Source: Burkholderiales bacterium RIFCSPLOWO2_02_FULL_57_36
GTDB taxonomy: Bacteria; Pseudomonadota; Gammaproteobacteria; Burkholderiales; Burkholderiaceae_D
Length of the DNA stretch: 47,296 nucleotides
Assembly: GCA_001770855.1 (NCBI GenBank)
Contig: MESE01000029.1
Span: 1-47,296, forward strand
Direction of reading: 5' to 3'
Below are positions 24,803-32,271 of the stretch, one piece after another. The position numbers and the translations under genes are program-made. Positions within the stretch are counted from its first letter, which is position 1. Every line of letters begins with the position of its first letter. The notes under the pieces were generated by a model, which saw nothing but the letters and a program-made list of their open reading frames with translations, was not told the origin of the DNA and did no database searches.

Positions 24803-27205
24803 TTACAGCGGGAGGTCATCGTCCTCGCTCACTGGCGGCCCAATACGGGCCATATTCGGGGCCACAGGCGCGGCATTAGGCGCTGCCGGTGGGGGTGGCG
24901 GGGGACGCCGCACAAAGCCGCGTTTGCGCTTGCCTGACGTTTCCCGATGGCGATCAAAATTCAACGCCCGCATGGCATTGCCGATGCGCGTATCCATGTT
25001 GCCAGCGCCGTCAATACGATCTGCCTTGATGAGCAAAGCCCGCTCGTAAAGCTCCACAGTGGTGAAGAAGTCCCGCTTGCTGTTGACCGGTGCGTTGGGG
25101 TCGTCGTGCTTATCGGGGGTGTCCCGATTCACGTAGGCATCAAGCATGTCTTCCCAGGTGTCGGTGCGCTTGAATGGCTCCTGTTCAGGAAACACCAGAT
25201 CGCGCTCCTCTTCCCGTGATGGCCAGAATCGCTCATCCGCATCAAGTCGGTGCAGTGCCTCAGCGAACAGCTGCAGCCGCATGCCTGCCAGTGTGTCCTC
25301 ATTGACCACATGCACCTCTAGCGGCCAGAAACGCCGGTCACCCGTCGCGTCCTTGAGGAAGGTGTCGGCATTGGTCGTGCCCACGTTCACTGAGTGCCGC
25401 TTGGCCCGGATCAACTGCGACCCATAGGGCGGTCGGAACATGTCCTCTTGCGCCGATAAAAACTGTTTGATCTGGGTGGTTTCGGACTTGTTGAGAGACT
25501 CCAGCTCGGCCGACTCCGCAATCCACACCAACTGCATGGCCATCAACGAATCCTTGTCGCCCATACGGATCGCGTTGTCGGTGAAAAACGGATAGGCCAG
25601 AGCACGGAACGCGGTGGACTTCTTCAGGCCCTGCGAACCTTTGATGATCAGCATGTAATCGAACTTGCAGCCAGGCTGCAATGCACGCTTAACCAGGCCC
25701 ATGATGAAGCACTTGCCAATCAGCTGGGTGTAGGGGCGCTCCTCGATCTCATACACATCGGTCAGCCAATGCTCCAGGCGCTCAATGCCGTCCCACTTTT
25801 CAGCATGGATCAGATCCAGCACCGGGTTGTATTTGGCCGAGCGTGCTGCCATCAGAACACCATTGCGCAGGGTACTAGTCGCCTTCACGGCCATGCCGAA
25901 ATTGCGCAACAGGTACTCACCCAGCATCAAGTCGTCTTCCTCATTCCACTCGCCCGCAACATGGCCCCAGGGCGTAGTGCGACTGCGCTCCAGCAAGTGG
26001 GTGAAGTCGTTTTGCTTGACCAACTCTTTGAGCTTTGGGTCAAGCTGCAGGCAATACATCACGTTCTCGCGGCAGTCCATAGGCCGCCCACGGATAGTGA
26101 CCAGGTGCGACGCCACATCCACGAATTCGGGGTCGTCTGCGTCGGGCAGTTCACCGCCATCCTTCGCGCTACCCCCTCCCCCAGCGGGAGCGGGTAGGTC
26201 CGATTTTTTTTCTACCGGCTTGCGGGCTGCGGGCTTGGTCAACTCAATGCCAATGCGCTGGGCCAGCCAGTGCAAGGCCTCCTTGGGCTTGCCCGTGGGC
26301 AACCACTCCATCACCAAATCAATCGGCGTTCGTCTGCCCTGCTTGGGGTCACCCATGTCCGCAACACCGAAGTCCACGATGCCTTCCGGCATGATGCTCA
26401 AGTCTTCCTGGTTGGTGCGGTTGAGCGACTTGCTGGTAACGCGGTAGCCGCCGCCTTTGGGGATAGCCGACTGAAACAACGAAGGCACCCACACCTGCAG
26501 CGACAGCATTGCCGCTTCATTCACGCGCCGGAAATCGTCAGCGCCTGAAGCATCTGGCTGCGCGGCCGGAGTTGACGCGGGCTTAGGTGTAGGTGCAGGC
26601 CTGGAAGCCGCCTGACGCGCCTCCTTGGCTTCGTCTACCGTAGCGTGCAGGCGTCTGAGTACGCCTTCATCAATCGCCTCCAGGGTGGGCGGCGTATCGG
26701 GAAACAAAGACCCTGTAAACGTGAAATATTGCTTGCCGCTAAAAATCTCAAGACCAATGTCATTGCTCTTGTTGATGTGGGTGGTGCCCAGCACGATGAT
26801 GTGCACGCCCTTGCCGCTGGGCGAATACTCGGTGTAGCTCTGGCAGGCCTTGATGATGTTGGCGCACCGCTCAGTCACTACGCCGGTGTCTGGGTCAATC
26901 GCGCCATCGATGTCGATGCCAATTAAACCATCGTCCGGCAGAAAGCCGAAGCCCACGCCCGACCACCCACCGCGCTCATAAGCACGGCGCACCACAGCTA
27001 ACGTAGCCATGCGTTGGCGATCTCGCTCCTCGCCCTGACCGCCAGATCTGCGACCGCCTGAAACGTAGTACGGCATCTTGGCAGGCTTCGTCTGCCCTTC
27101 CTTAGCCTCAAACTTCCACAGCAGCCACTGCTGCCTGTTGGCCAAATCAGCGGGTATGTTGTCCCAAACCGGAGGCACCACCACCGGGGTTTGTTGATCA
27201 CTCAT
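24803..27205 (-). CDS. Primase-polymerase / VapE-type helicase replication protein
   Basis: 800 residues. The N-terminal 200 residues resemble a primase-polymerase: PYYVSGG, GVGFGFLPDDGLIGIDIDGA with the metal-binding acids, and YSPSGKGVHIIV. After a linker, a D5/VapE-like superfamily helicase follows with WDGIERLEHWLTDVYEIEER, Walker A GSQGLKKST, Walker B-like LVWIAESAEL and DRRFWPLEV. It should initiate phage DNA replication, probably from the adjacent repeat region. The C-terminus is basic and proline-rich. Confidence 0.9.
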   Translation of the reverse strand: MSDQQTPVVVPPVWDNIPADLANRQQWLLWKFEAKEGQTKPAKMPYYVSGGRRSGGQGEERDRQRMATLAVVRRAYERGGWSGVGFGFLPDDGLIGIDIDGAIDPDTGVVTERCANIIKACQSYTEYSPSGKGVHIIVLGTTHINKSNDIGLEIFSGKQYFTFTGSLFPDTPPTLEAIDEGVLRRLHATVDEAKEARQAASRPAPTPKPASTPAAQPDASGADDFRRVNEAAMLSLQVWVPSLFQSAIPKGGGYRVTSKSLNRTNQEDLSIMPEGIVDFGVADMGDPKQGRRTPIDLVMEWLPTGKPKEALHWLAQRIGIELTKPAARKPVEKKSDLPAPAGGGGSAKDGGELPDADDPEFVDVASHLVTIRGRPMDCRENVMYCLQLDPKLKELVKQNDFTHLLERSRTTPWGHVAGEWNEEDDLMLGEYLLRNFGMAVKATSTLRNGVLMAARSAKYNPVLDLIHAEKWDGIERLEHWLTDVYEIEERPYTQLIGKCFIMGLVKRALQPGCKFDYMLIIKGSQGLKKSTAFRALAYPFFTDNAIRMGDKDSLMAMQLVWIAESAELESLNKSETTQIKQFLSAQEDMFRPPYGSQLIRAKRHSVNVGTTNADTFLKDATGDRRFWPLEVHVVNEDTLAGMRLQLFAEALHRLDADERFWPSREEERDLVFPEQEPFKRTDTWEDMLDAYVNRDTPDKHDDPNAPVNSKRDFFTTVELYERALLIKADRIDGAGNMDTRIGNAMRALNFDRHRETSGKRKRGFVRRPPPPPPAAPNAAPVAPNMARIGPPVSEDDDLPL

Positions 27206-27214
27206 GGGAGGCGC

Positions 27215-27535
27215 TTACCTCGTCCAGCTTGACATGCAGTTGCTGAGAACGGCGACACCCCGGACGAGCACCTCGCCGTCAGTGAACACAGGTGCGTATT
27301 CATAAACCGGGCGATTCCGGTTTGGAACACGCCGTTCACCCACTTTTTTCAGGTCACCAGATCTGTGCATGTTGTCCACATAGCGACGTGCCACATCGCG
27401 GCCCAGCGGGCACTTGCTGCCTACTGCAGCGGCCATTTCAGCCAATGTCGCACCCCGGTCTGGTTGCCCGATCTGCGCAACGATGTCACGGGCCGCCTGG
27501 ATGAGTGCCAGGCGCACTTCGCCAGCGGGCCTCAT
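27215..27535 (-). CDS. Small DNA-binding-like protein
   Basis: 106 residues. IGQPDRGATLAEMAAAVGSK, CPLGRDVARRYVDNMHRSGD and LKKVGERRVPNRNRPVYEYA read like a winged-helix domain. It lies between the CII-like gene (four-base overlap) and the primase gene and may be a replication accessory or regulator. Function not established. Confidence 0.65.
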   Translation of the reverse strand: MRPAGEVRLALIQAARDIVAQIGQPDRGATLAEMAAAVGSKCPLGRDVARRYVDNMHRSGDLKKVGERRVPNRNRPVYEYAPVFTDGEVLVRGVAVLSNCMSSWTR

Positions 27536-28005
27536 GGCTTCACCCCGACTAAAGCCTGCTTGGTGGCAATGTTGTTGCGGGCCAAGGCCTCGCGCATGGC
27601 ATGAATGCTGGCAATCAGCTCGCCACAGCCGCGATCAATGCGGGACAGTTCGTTGTCATTGATGCCATTTTCCAGATCTCCCGCCACCTCCTTGCAGAGT
27701 TCGCCGAATTCGCGGGCTGTGTCGGCCAAGCGCAACATGCAGTCGTCGTCCGCCTGGGTGAGTGCTTCAGGCAGGGGCACCAGCATTTGGCCGCAGTTCA
27801 GCGCGAAGGCCTCCAAAATGCGTAAATCTCCCGTGCGCAGGGTGATCTTTTCCGCATCAAGCAGACCCAGCTTGGCCAGGCCGGTGCCGTTCAGCTCATG
27901 GGCCAGCGTGGTGGGGTTCTTGTTGATGCGGGGAGCCAACGACGGCGCTCCACCTGGATAGTCATGTACCACATTGGCGGCTACGTCGCGCAGGTCCATA
28001 TTCAC
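27532..28005 (-). CDS. CII-like phage regulatory protein
   Basis: 157 residues (MNMDLRDVAANVVHDYPGGA, PSLAPRINKNPTTLAHELNG, TGLAKLGLLDAEKIT). This is the pattern of the phage regulatory protein CII family of proteobacterial prophages, with an N-terminal helix-turn-helix and a long helical C-terminus. It probably activates lysogeny genes. A second ATG lies two codons in (27999). Confidence 0.82.
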   Translation of the reverse strand: MNMDLRDVAANVVHDYPGGAPSLAPRINKNPTTLAHELNGTGLAKLGLLDAEKITLRTGDLRILEAFALNCGQMLVPLPEALTQADDDCMLRLADTAREFGELCKEVAGDLENGINDNELSRIDRGCGELIASIHAMREALARNNIATKQALVGVKP

Positions 28006-28102
28006 ACTCCACAGATCTTGTTGTTACAGACAAAAGCCTTTGCCATGGAGACACTGCCACCATGGAGGAAATAAAAAACACCCACCGCCCCGACGCACCA
28101 AA

Positions 28103-28128
28103 GGCCGCGCGTCTTCCCACGCGCGGCC
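28103..28128. promoter_or_regulatory. Strong GC hairpin in 255-bp gap
   Basis: A perfect 10-bp inverted repeat (ggccgcgcgt / acgcgcggcc, six-base loop) in the gap 28006-28260 between the CII-like gene and a plus-strand small gene. There is no T-run; role unknown. No gene was seen elsewhere in this gap. Confidence 0.5.
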
Positions 28129-28260
28129 AGAGTGAAAGGGAGGGAATCACCGGAGTAACCAGTGCGCCGGTTTTTATGGCGGTAGGTGTGAAAAAGATGA
28201 GTCCCCCTACAAACGGACAATGGAGTTCTCACACCACCAACGCCACTACAAGGGGTACTC

Positions 28261-28557
28261 ATGACACCGGACGAACTCTTCACGCGCATTCACAATCTCC
28301 AACGCGATCTGATTGCGACAAAAACTGCGCAAGAGGCATTGATGATTGCTTTGCCCGCCGAGCAGCAAGAGTTATGGCTTCAAGCTCTTTACTCTCTTCG
28401 ATCCACACGCGTCGCATTGCTCGAAAAGCTTGCCGAGAAAGGTGCCGACGCCATGGGGTTGCAGGAGCAAATAGACGCGATTGGATCGCGTTTCGTCGCG
28501 CTGGACCAAGCCCGGCGTTCCTTCGTGAAAGACGACGCGGAAGGACAGGCAGACTAA
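28261..28557 (+). CDS. Small coiled-coil protein, paralog of the one at 31694
   Basis: 98 residues from ATG 28261 with the good ribosome site aagggg eight bases before. Entirely helical by eye. Its start (MTPDELFTRIHNLQRDLIAT) aligns with the minus-strand protein at 31694-31978 (MTNDEIETRIARLETRLTAT), indicating two diverged copies. It points against its neighbours and overlaps an opposing open frame. Function unknown. Confidence 0.68.
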   Translation: MTPDELFTRIHNLQRDLIATKTAQEALMIALPAEQQELWLQALYSLRSTRVALLEKLAEKGADAMGLQEQIDAIGSRFVALDQARRSFVKDDAEGQAD

Positions 28558-28732
28558 CCCCGTCCCAACTGAGGCCCTCAAGCCAGTCGGCCAAGCGGGG
28601 GACGCCATCCCAATCAGGGCGGCTCAGTTCATTCAGCTCTTGCGCTTCCCGCAGCCAGACAGTCTGCATGGCCTTTAGTGCCAGCATGCTGGATTGCCGT
28701 TTGCGCCATGACAGTTGTTTTACGGGTTTCAT
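28280..28732 (-). CDS. Possible gene downstream of cro (overlaps opposing gene)
   Basis: A 150-residue frame starting one base after the cro-like stop (ATG 28732, G-rich tract upstream). The first 60 residues (MKPVKQLSWRKRQSSMLALK..., RPDWDGVPRLADWLEG) look protein-like. The rest is antisense to the better supported plus-strand gene at 28261-28557 and is arginine-rich. Either a truncated gene or a genuine overlap; low certainty. Confidence 0.35.
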   Translation of the reverse strand: MKPVKQLSWRKRQSSMLALKAMQTVWLREAQELNELSRPDWDGVPRLADWLEGLSWDGVSLPVLPRRLSRRNAGLGPARRNAIQSRLFAPATPWRRHLSRQAFRAMRRVWIEESKELEAITLAARRAKQSSMPLAQFLSQSDRVGDCECA

Positions 28733-28733
28733 C

Positions 28734-29087
28734 TCAAGCCCCCCGCCCAGCAGCTTGACAATCCGCAACGCGGCCAAATGCGGCCGGGTCATGATTGACA
28801 GGATGAACTTGCAACCCCGGAGCCGTTACCGTTTCAGTAGCGGCTTGTGCAGGAGTGGCTTTGTAGGGGTGATTTCGAAGAACCGCCCAATTCACATCCG
28901 GTCGCAAATCCTCGCACTGAATACCTGTCAACCGCTCGATGTCAGGACAGTACTCGGCCGGAACTTGCTTTTTTTTCCATTGGTAGATTGTTGCGTGACC
29001 TGTCAACTCCAGACTTCGGGCCAACTTTGTCATACCACCAGAGATGTCGATCGCTCGCTCAAGCGGGGTTTTTAACGTGGTTTCCAT
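28734..29087 (-). CDS. Cro/YdaS-like helix-turn-helix repressor
   Basis: 117 residues from ATG 29087. TPLERAIDISGGMTKLARSL, then ATIYQWKKKQVPAEYCPDIE and RLTGIQCEDLRPDVNW, is the YdaS/Cro-type DNA-binding signature. It is divergent from the CI-like gene and begins the leftward early transcript. The -10 CATAAT ends only six bases before ATG, so the mRNA is probably leaderless. Confidence 0.88.
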   Translation of the reverse strand: METTLKTPLERAIDISGGMTKLARSLELTGHATIYQWKKKQVPAEYCPDIERLTGIQCEDLRPDVNWAVLRNHPYKATPAQAATETVTAPGLQVHPVNHDPAAFGRVADCQAAGRGA

Positions 29088-29093
29088 GATCAC

Positions 29094-29133
29094 ATTATGC
29101 GCTAGAAAATCTAACAATGCAATTTTATCTAGC
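29094..29133. promoter_or_regulatory. Immunity switch: divergent promoters with two 15-bp operators
   Basis: Leftward promoter: -35 TTGCAT (29117-29122), 17-bp spacer, -10 CATAAT (29094-29099), minus strand. Rightward -10 TGTAAT (29134-29139) serves the CI-like gene, whose ATG follows three bases later. Two dyads of the form GCTAGA-N3-TCTAGC cover the leftward promoter: 29101-29115 (strong) and 29119-29133 (weaker, one good half), 18 bp apart. The same arrangement is found at 31135-31167. Confidence 0.8.
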
Positions 29134-29142
29134 TGTAATCTG

Positions 29143-29592
29143 ATGAATATGTCCGTCCATCAACGAATTAAAGAGGCCCGCGAACGGCGCGGATTGAATT
29201 ACCAGCAGTTCGGTGATGCCGTGGGCGTTTCAAGAGGCGCGGTACAACAATGGGAAAAGGGTGCAACCGCACCAACCCGCAAAAATCAACCCGCTGTTGC
29301 TAAGTTTTTGGGTATTACGGTCGCTGAATTAATGACTGATGATGCAGCTATTCCTGCGTCAAATCAGCCTCTAGCCCACGTAGAAACTGCGCAAGCAGCT
29401 GCGGAAAATGTAGCAATACCCATCGAGAAATTAATGGCGGGCTTGGCTCATTACCTGATGGAAATGGACGACGACGCACGCCATAGCGCCGCCGATGTGC
29501 TGCGCAACTTGACCCACAAGCCGGAGAACCACGCACGGGCAGCGGCCATGTTTACCACGGCATTTCAACTGGGCGCAAGAAAAGTGGCGTAG
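29143..29592 (+). CDS. CI-like repressor without protease domain
   Basis: 149 residues (or 147 from ATG 29149). The N-terminal XRE helix-turn-helix is clear: HQRIKEARERRGLNYQQFGD, AVGVSRGAVQQWEKGATAPT. The C-terminal part is a short helical segment rather than an S24 peptidase, so induction may not use RecA-stimulated self-cleavage. No ribosome site precedes ATG, and the predicted -10 ends three bases upstream, suggesting a leaderless mRNA as for lambda cI. Confidence 0.87.
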   Translation: MNMSVHQRIKEARERRGLNYQQFGDAVGVSRGAVQQWEKGATAPTRKNQPAVAKFLGITVAELMTDDAAIPASNQPLAHVETAQAAAENVAIPIEKLMAGLAHYLMEMDDDARHSAADVLRNLTHKPENHARAAAMFTTAFQLGARKVA

Positions 29593-29606
29593 TTCAGGCG
29601 CGCAGA

Positions 29607-29625
29607 GTGTTACACCTTGTAACAC
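29607..29625. terminator. Dyad after CI-like gene
   Basis: Perfect 8-bp arms gtgttaca / tgtaacac around cct, 14 bases after the CI-like stop. No T-run. It may be a weak terminator or a binding site; its core resembles the dyad at 3253-3275. Confidence 0.4.
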
Positions 29626-29678
29626 CGGTGTCTATCCCCCATTCGGGTGAGTTTGCGAAAGGTTTGACGCGAAACAAT

Positions 29679-29698
29679 CACACACACACACACACACA
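29679..29698. repeat. (CA)10 dinucleotide repeat
   Basis: Ten uninterrupted CA units in the 229-bp gap between the CI-like gene and the HIRAN gene, about 120 bp before the HIRAN start. The rest of the gap shows no gene. Confidence 0.9.
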
Positions 29699-29821
29699 GC
29701 AAGGGCTGTGCCACGCTGAGGCTGCTGTAAGGCGTGTTTGCCATAATCCAATGTCAGGTTTAAAAATAAGCTGGCAGGCCTCGCCCTGAGGTTAGAGCCA
29801 CTCAATTATGGGAGAGCGTGG

Positions 29822-30319
29822 ATGTCCATTTTTTGGATTGCAGTCGTGTTATTTGCCGTTTGGTTTGCCACCCGCTATTTGCGCGTCAAGGTAAACAAAA
29901 GTTCAGGAATTAAAGACGCACGCTCACCAGCAGCAAGTGCAACGCCTGCGCCACCAAATGCATCACCAAGTGATTGTGATGAGGTTGAAATCAAAGGCGA
30001 ATCGAATTACCAGCCTGCGCTGATTGCCAACTTTGGGCCATATACTGAAGAAGGCCATTCGGAGTATTGTGGTGCCGAATTGGTTTGTGAACCATCCAAC
30101 CCATATGACAAAAATGCCGTGCGCTGCGAAATAGGCGGACTGCTTGTAGGCTACGTAAATAAGTCAGAAGCCAAAACAATTTCAGCCCACCTTCGAAAGA
30201 AAAAGCAAACGACTTTGCAAGTCAACGCCAGCGTTCGAGGTGGATGGCAAAGAAGTCGGGGCGACCAAGGCAACTACGGCGTCAGCGTAGAAATTGCACC
30301 TGGAATCTTAGACGCATAG
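29822..30319 (+). CDS. Membrane-anchored HIRAN-domain protein
   Basis: 165 residues. One N-terminal membrane segment (MSIFWIAVVLFAVWFATRYL), a Pro/Ser/Ala linker (about 30-50), then a HIRAN domain (GESNYQPALIANFG, AELVCEPSNPYDKNAVRCEI, GGLLVGYVNKSEAKTISAHL). HIRAN domains bind DNA 3' ends or stalled forks, or stand alone in phage-associated proteins. Its AT-richer composition and position between the repressor and a toxin-antitoxin pair mark it as lysogeny cargo. Role, possibly defence or exclusion, is speculative. Confidence 0.85.
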   Translation: MSIFWIAVVLFAVWFATRYLRVKVNKSSGIKDARSPAASATPAPPNASPSDCDEVEIKGESNYQPALIANFGPYTEEGHSEYCGAELVCEPSNPYDKNAVRCEIGGLLVGYVNKSEAKTISAHLRKKKQTTLQVNASVRGGWQRSRGDQGNYGVSVEIAPGILDA

Positions 30320-30344
30320 CCCCCTGGCTACGCATAAGCAAAGC

Positions 30345-30755
30345 TCAATCCGCCAGCGCTTCCATCGGCACGAAAAACCGCTTGGCCAGGGCTTGGGTTT
30401 GCCGCAGGTTGAGCTGGCGTTTGCCTGATAGCACCTCCGACACCACACTTTGCCCTCCAATCTCCGGCAGATCGCTTTGGCGCAGTCCATGCTGCTCCAT
30501 CAAGAAAGCCAGTCTACTTGCGGGAGTGCTGTTATCGGGCCAGGGGTGGACACGGCCTTCATATTCACGGATGCGCTCGGCCACCACCCCCACCAATGCA
30601 AAAACAGGATGTCGCTCGTCTTCGCCGAAACGCTCAAAGCAGTCTTGCACAAAGGTCAGCAGCTCACTGTAATGGGCTTCGTCTCGAATGGGCGTTGAAA
30701 GGCCCAGTGCTGCATTCACAGCCGCCCAGGGGGCAAGCACTTCAGTCATGTTCAT
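30345..30755 (-). CDS. higA: HigA-type antitoxin
   Basis: 136 residues. The C-terminal XRE domain reads LAFLMEQHGLRQSDLPEIGG, QSVVSEVLSGKRQLNLRQTQ, and an N-terminal helical part precedes it. It neutralises the HigB toxin encoded just upstream and should repress the pair. The toxin stop and antitoxin start overlap as ATGA (30755-30752), the usual toxin-first HigBA order. Confidence 0.9.
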   Translation of the reverse strand: MNMTEVLAPWAAVNAALGLSTPIRDEAHYSELLTFVQDCFERFGEDERHPVFALVGVVAERIREYEGRVHPWPDNSTPASRLAFLMEQHGLRQSDLPEIGGQSVVSEVLSGKRQLNLRQTQALAKRFFVPMEALAD

Positions 30756-31036
30756 TTCCAGTCTCCTTTGTCGTATTCGCGGTGGGTTAGCACCGCCTTG
30801 ACCCACACCAACCCGGGCTGAAACGCAATTGCCGCTATCAGCCGGTACTTGTTGCCGCCAATGTTGAACACATAGCGGTCACCCACCTTATCCACACTGG
30901 CAAAGGTGGCCTTGAGCTGGGCAAAGCTGGCGTAAGTGCCCGACTCCACCAATCGCCTGAAGTCCTGCAAAGGCGTATCTGCATCAGGATGCAATGCTGC
31001 AAATTCACGCAGCGCCTTGTTGGAGATCAGTTTCAT
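30752..31036 (-). CDS. higB: HigB-type mRNA interferase toxin
   Basis: 94 residues from ATG 31036 (or 96 from 31042). MKLISNKALREFAALHPDAD, then AQLKATFASVDKVGDRYVFN and IGGNKYRLIAAIAFQPGLVW followed by VKAVLTHREYDKGDWK, is the HigB/RelE-like fold of ribosome-dependent mRNA interferases. Encoded first in the pair. Such modules stabilise prophages and can act in phage defence. Confidence 0.92.
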   Translation of the reverse strand: MKLISNKALREFAALHPDADTPLQDFRRLVESGTYASFAQLKATFASVDKVGDRYVFNIGGNKYRLIAAIAFQPGLVWVKAVLTHREYDKGDWK

Positions 31037-31052
31037 GGGCATGCGTTGACTA

Positions 31053-31069
31053 TATCGCAAATTGCGATA
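31053..31069 (-). promoter_or_regulatory. Putative HigA operator
   Basis: The perfect dyad tatcgcaa-a-ttgcgata lies 11-17 bases before the higB start, where the promoter should be. An 8-bp-arm palindrome at this place is expected for HigA autoregulation. Confidence 0.65.
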
Positions 31070-31134
31070 AAAGAAAAATCCACAAACCTGCAAGTAGCTC
31101 AAAAGGCGTAGTGATAGAAATTTTTCACTAAAAA

Positions 31135-31174
31135 GCTAGATTTTCTTGCTTTGTTAGTTTTTCTAGCGCACAAT
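31135..31174 (+). promoter_or_regulatory. Rightward promoter with two repressor operators (copy of cro promoter)
   Basis: -35 TTGCTT (31146-31151), 17-bp spacer, -10 CACAAT (31169-31174). Two dyads of the GCTAGA-N3-TCTAGC type lie at 31135-31149 and 31153-31167, again 18 bp apart. The 17-bp spacer differs from that of the cro promoter at a single position, so the same repressor should bind both. Confidence 0.82.
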
Positions 31175-31213
31175 TCGCCACATTCCCGCAATCCAGCGGA
31201 CAAGGAGTGAACA

Positions 31214-31684
31214 GTGCAGACGTCTACACAGCGAGCAGCCGCCCGCCAGAGCCTGATAGAGCCCTGGCAGACCCATCTCAGATTTAACGGCCGTGAGCCG
31301 CGCACCCTGCACGAGCTGGGCATAGCGCAGGCGGACTATGCGCATCGCCAGCGCCTGGCCGAACTCAAGACGAGTGCCAAGAAGCTGGAGCAGATCGACG
31401 CGCTCCTGCCCCTATTGGATGCGCAGGGCATCAAGCTTGCTGGGCGCGACTTCGGCAGCTACGACGGTGGCAAGTCCATCACCTTGCACATCTACAGAAC
31501 ACCGGATGACAAGCTGCACCAAGCGCTGCTGACACTCGGTTTTCGCGAGTTGGCGCGCAAGGAGATTTACGCCGGCGCCCGTACCGATCGCGTGACACTG
31601 AAGCACGGCCGCTCATTGGTGCTGAACCTTGAAGTGTCCAAGCTGCCGGTGGCCCAACCACAGGCGACGGAGGTTGTGGCATGA
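31214..31684 (+). CDS. First gene of rightward operon, unknown function
   Basis: 156 residues starting with GTG 31214 behind a strong aaggag site. Basic helical N-terminus (AKKLEQIDALLPLLDAQGIK) then a small alpha/beta part with FGSYDGGKSITLHIY. No known domain recognised. It is the first gene after the repressor-controlled promoter and overlaps the next gene by four bases. Confidence 0.75.
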   Translation: MQTSTQRAAARQSLIEPWQTHLRFNGREPRTLHELGIAQADYAHRQRLAELKTSAKKLEQIDALLPLLDAQGIKLAGRDFGSYDGGKSITLHIYRTPDDKLHQALLTLGFRELARKEIYAGARTDRVTLKHGRSLVLNLEVSKLPVAQPQATEVVA

Positions 31685-32271
31685 AGAAGTTACTCAACTT
31701 TTTTGCTTGGATTCCCAAGCGGCAACAACCTGCAGAGCCCCTTCCAGGGCTGAATACATCGACGCAAGTTCGCCCAATTGCCAGTTCTTCTCCATCACCG
31801 AAGCACCCTGTTTCTCCATGTCTTTTTCCGTGGCGGCACACCACTGACCAAACTGTTTCAGCACCTGATGACGCCGACCTGGGACGGTGGCTGGCAGAAG
31901 TGTATGCACTAAAACCTGCGTCGCAGTCAGGCGGGTTTCCAGGCGGGCAATCCGCGTCTCGATCTCATCGTTCGTCATCAAAAGTCCTCCACATCATTGG
32001 CCTACAGGGGTGCGGTAAGTCTACGCTGGCACGGCAAATAAAGATGGCATATGAGGCGCGTGGCATGAGCTGCGAAAACCTCACCGATCTGGGTTTTCAC
32101 GAGCCTGGCATGTCCATCGATGTTCAATATTTTCGTGAGCACGGCTACAGGGCACCCTATGCGGCCACCAGGACGCGCCCCGATGTATTGATCGTCGAGC
32201 ACCTGGACTACCCAGTTCCAAAACAAGTGATGCCCGGAGATTTGCTAATTCGGCTGGAGCGTGCGGCATGA
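31681..32271 (+). CDS. P-loop protein with questionable N-terminal half
   Basis: A 196-residue frame. The C-terminal half has a Walker A motif (IIGLQGCGKSTLARQIKMAY) and VLIVEHLDYPVP, a possible Walker B. The first about 100 residues are low-complexity and antisense to a well-formed minus-strand gene (31694-31978). The start overlaps the upstream stop (ATGA) and has ggagg before it, and no alternative start exists near the P-loop. It may be a gene whose 5' part was replaced by insertion of the small reverse gene. Confidence 0.5.
   Translation: MKKLLNFFAWIPKRQQPAEPLPGLNTSTQVRPIASSSPSPKHPVSPCLFPWRHTTDQTVSAPDDADLGRWLAEVYALKPASQSGGFPGGQSASRSHRSSSKVLHIIGLQGCGKSTLARQIKMAYEARGMSCENLTDLGFHEPGMSIDVQYFREHGYRAPYAATRTRPDVLIVEHLDYPVPKQVMPGDLLIRLERAA
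31694..31978 (-). CDS. Small coiled-coil protein, paralog of the one at 28261
   Basis: 94 residues from ATG 31978 with an excellent ggagg ribosome site seven bases upstream. It shares the N-terminal pattern MT-x-DE-x-x-TRI-x-x-L-x-x-x-L-x-AT with the protein at 28261. It runs against the operon and lies wholly inside the opposing P-loop frame. Function unknown. Confidence 0.66.
   Translation of the reverse strand: MTNDEIETRIARLETRLTATQVLVHTLLPATVPGRRHQVLKQFGQWCAATEKDMEKQGASVMEKNWQLGELASMYSALEGALQVVAAWESKQKS

Noticed and set aside
24394..24819. 141-codon minus-strand frame across the repeat-rich gap
   Set aside because: Its sequence merely translates the gtggacg repeats (VHP/WT patterns); no ribosome site, no family; the repeats are better explained as DNA sites.
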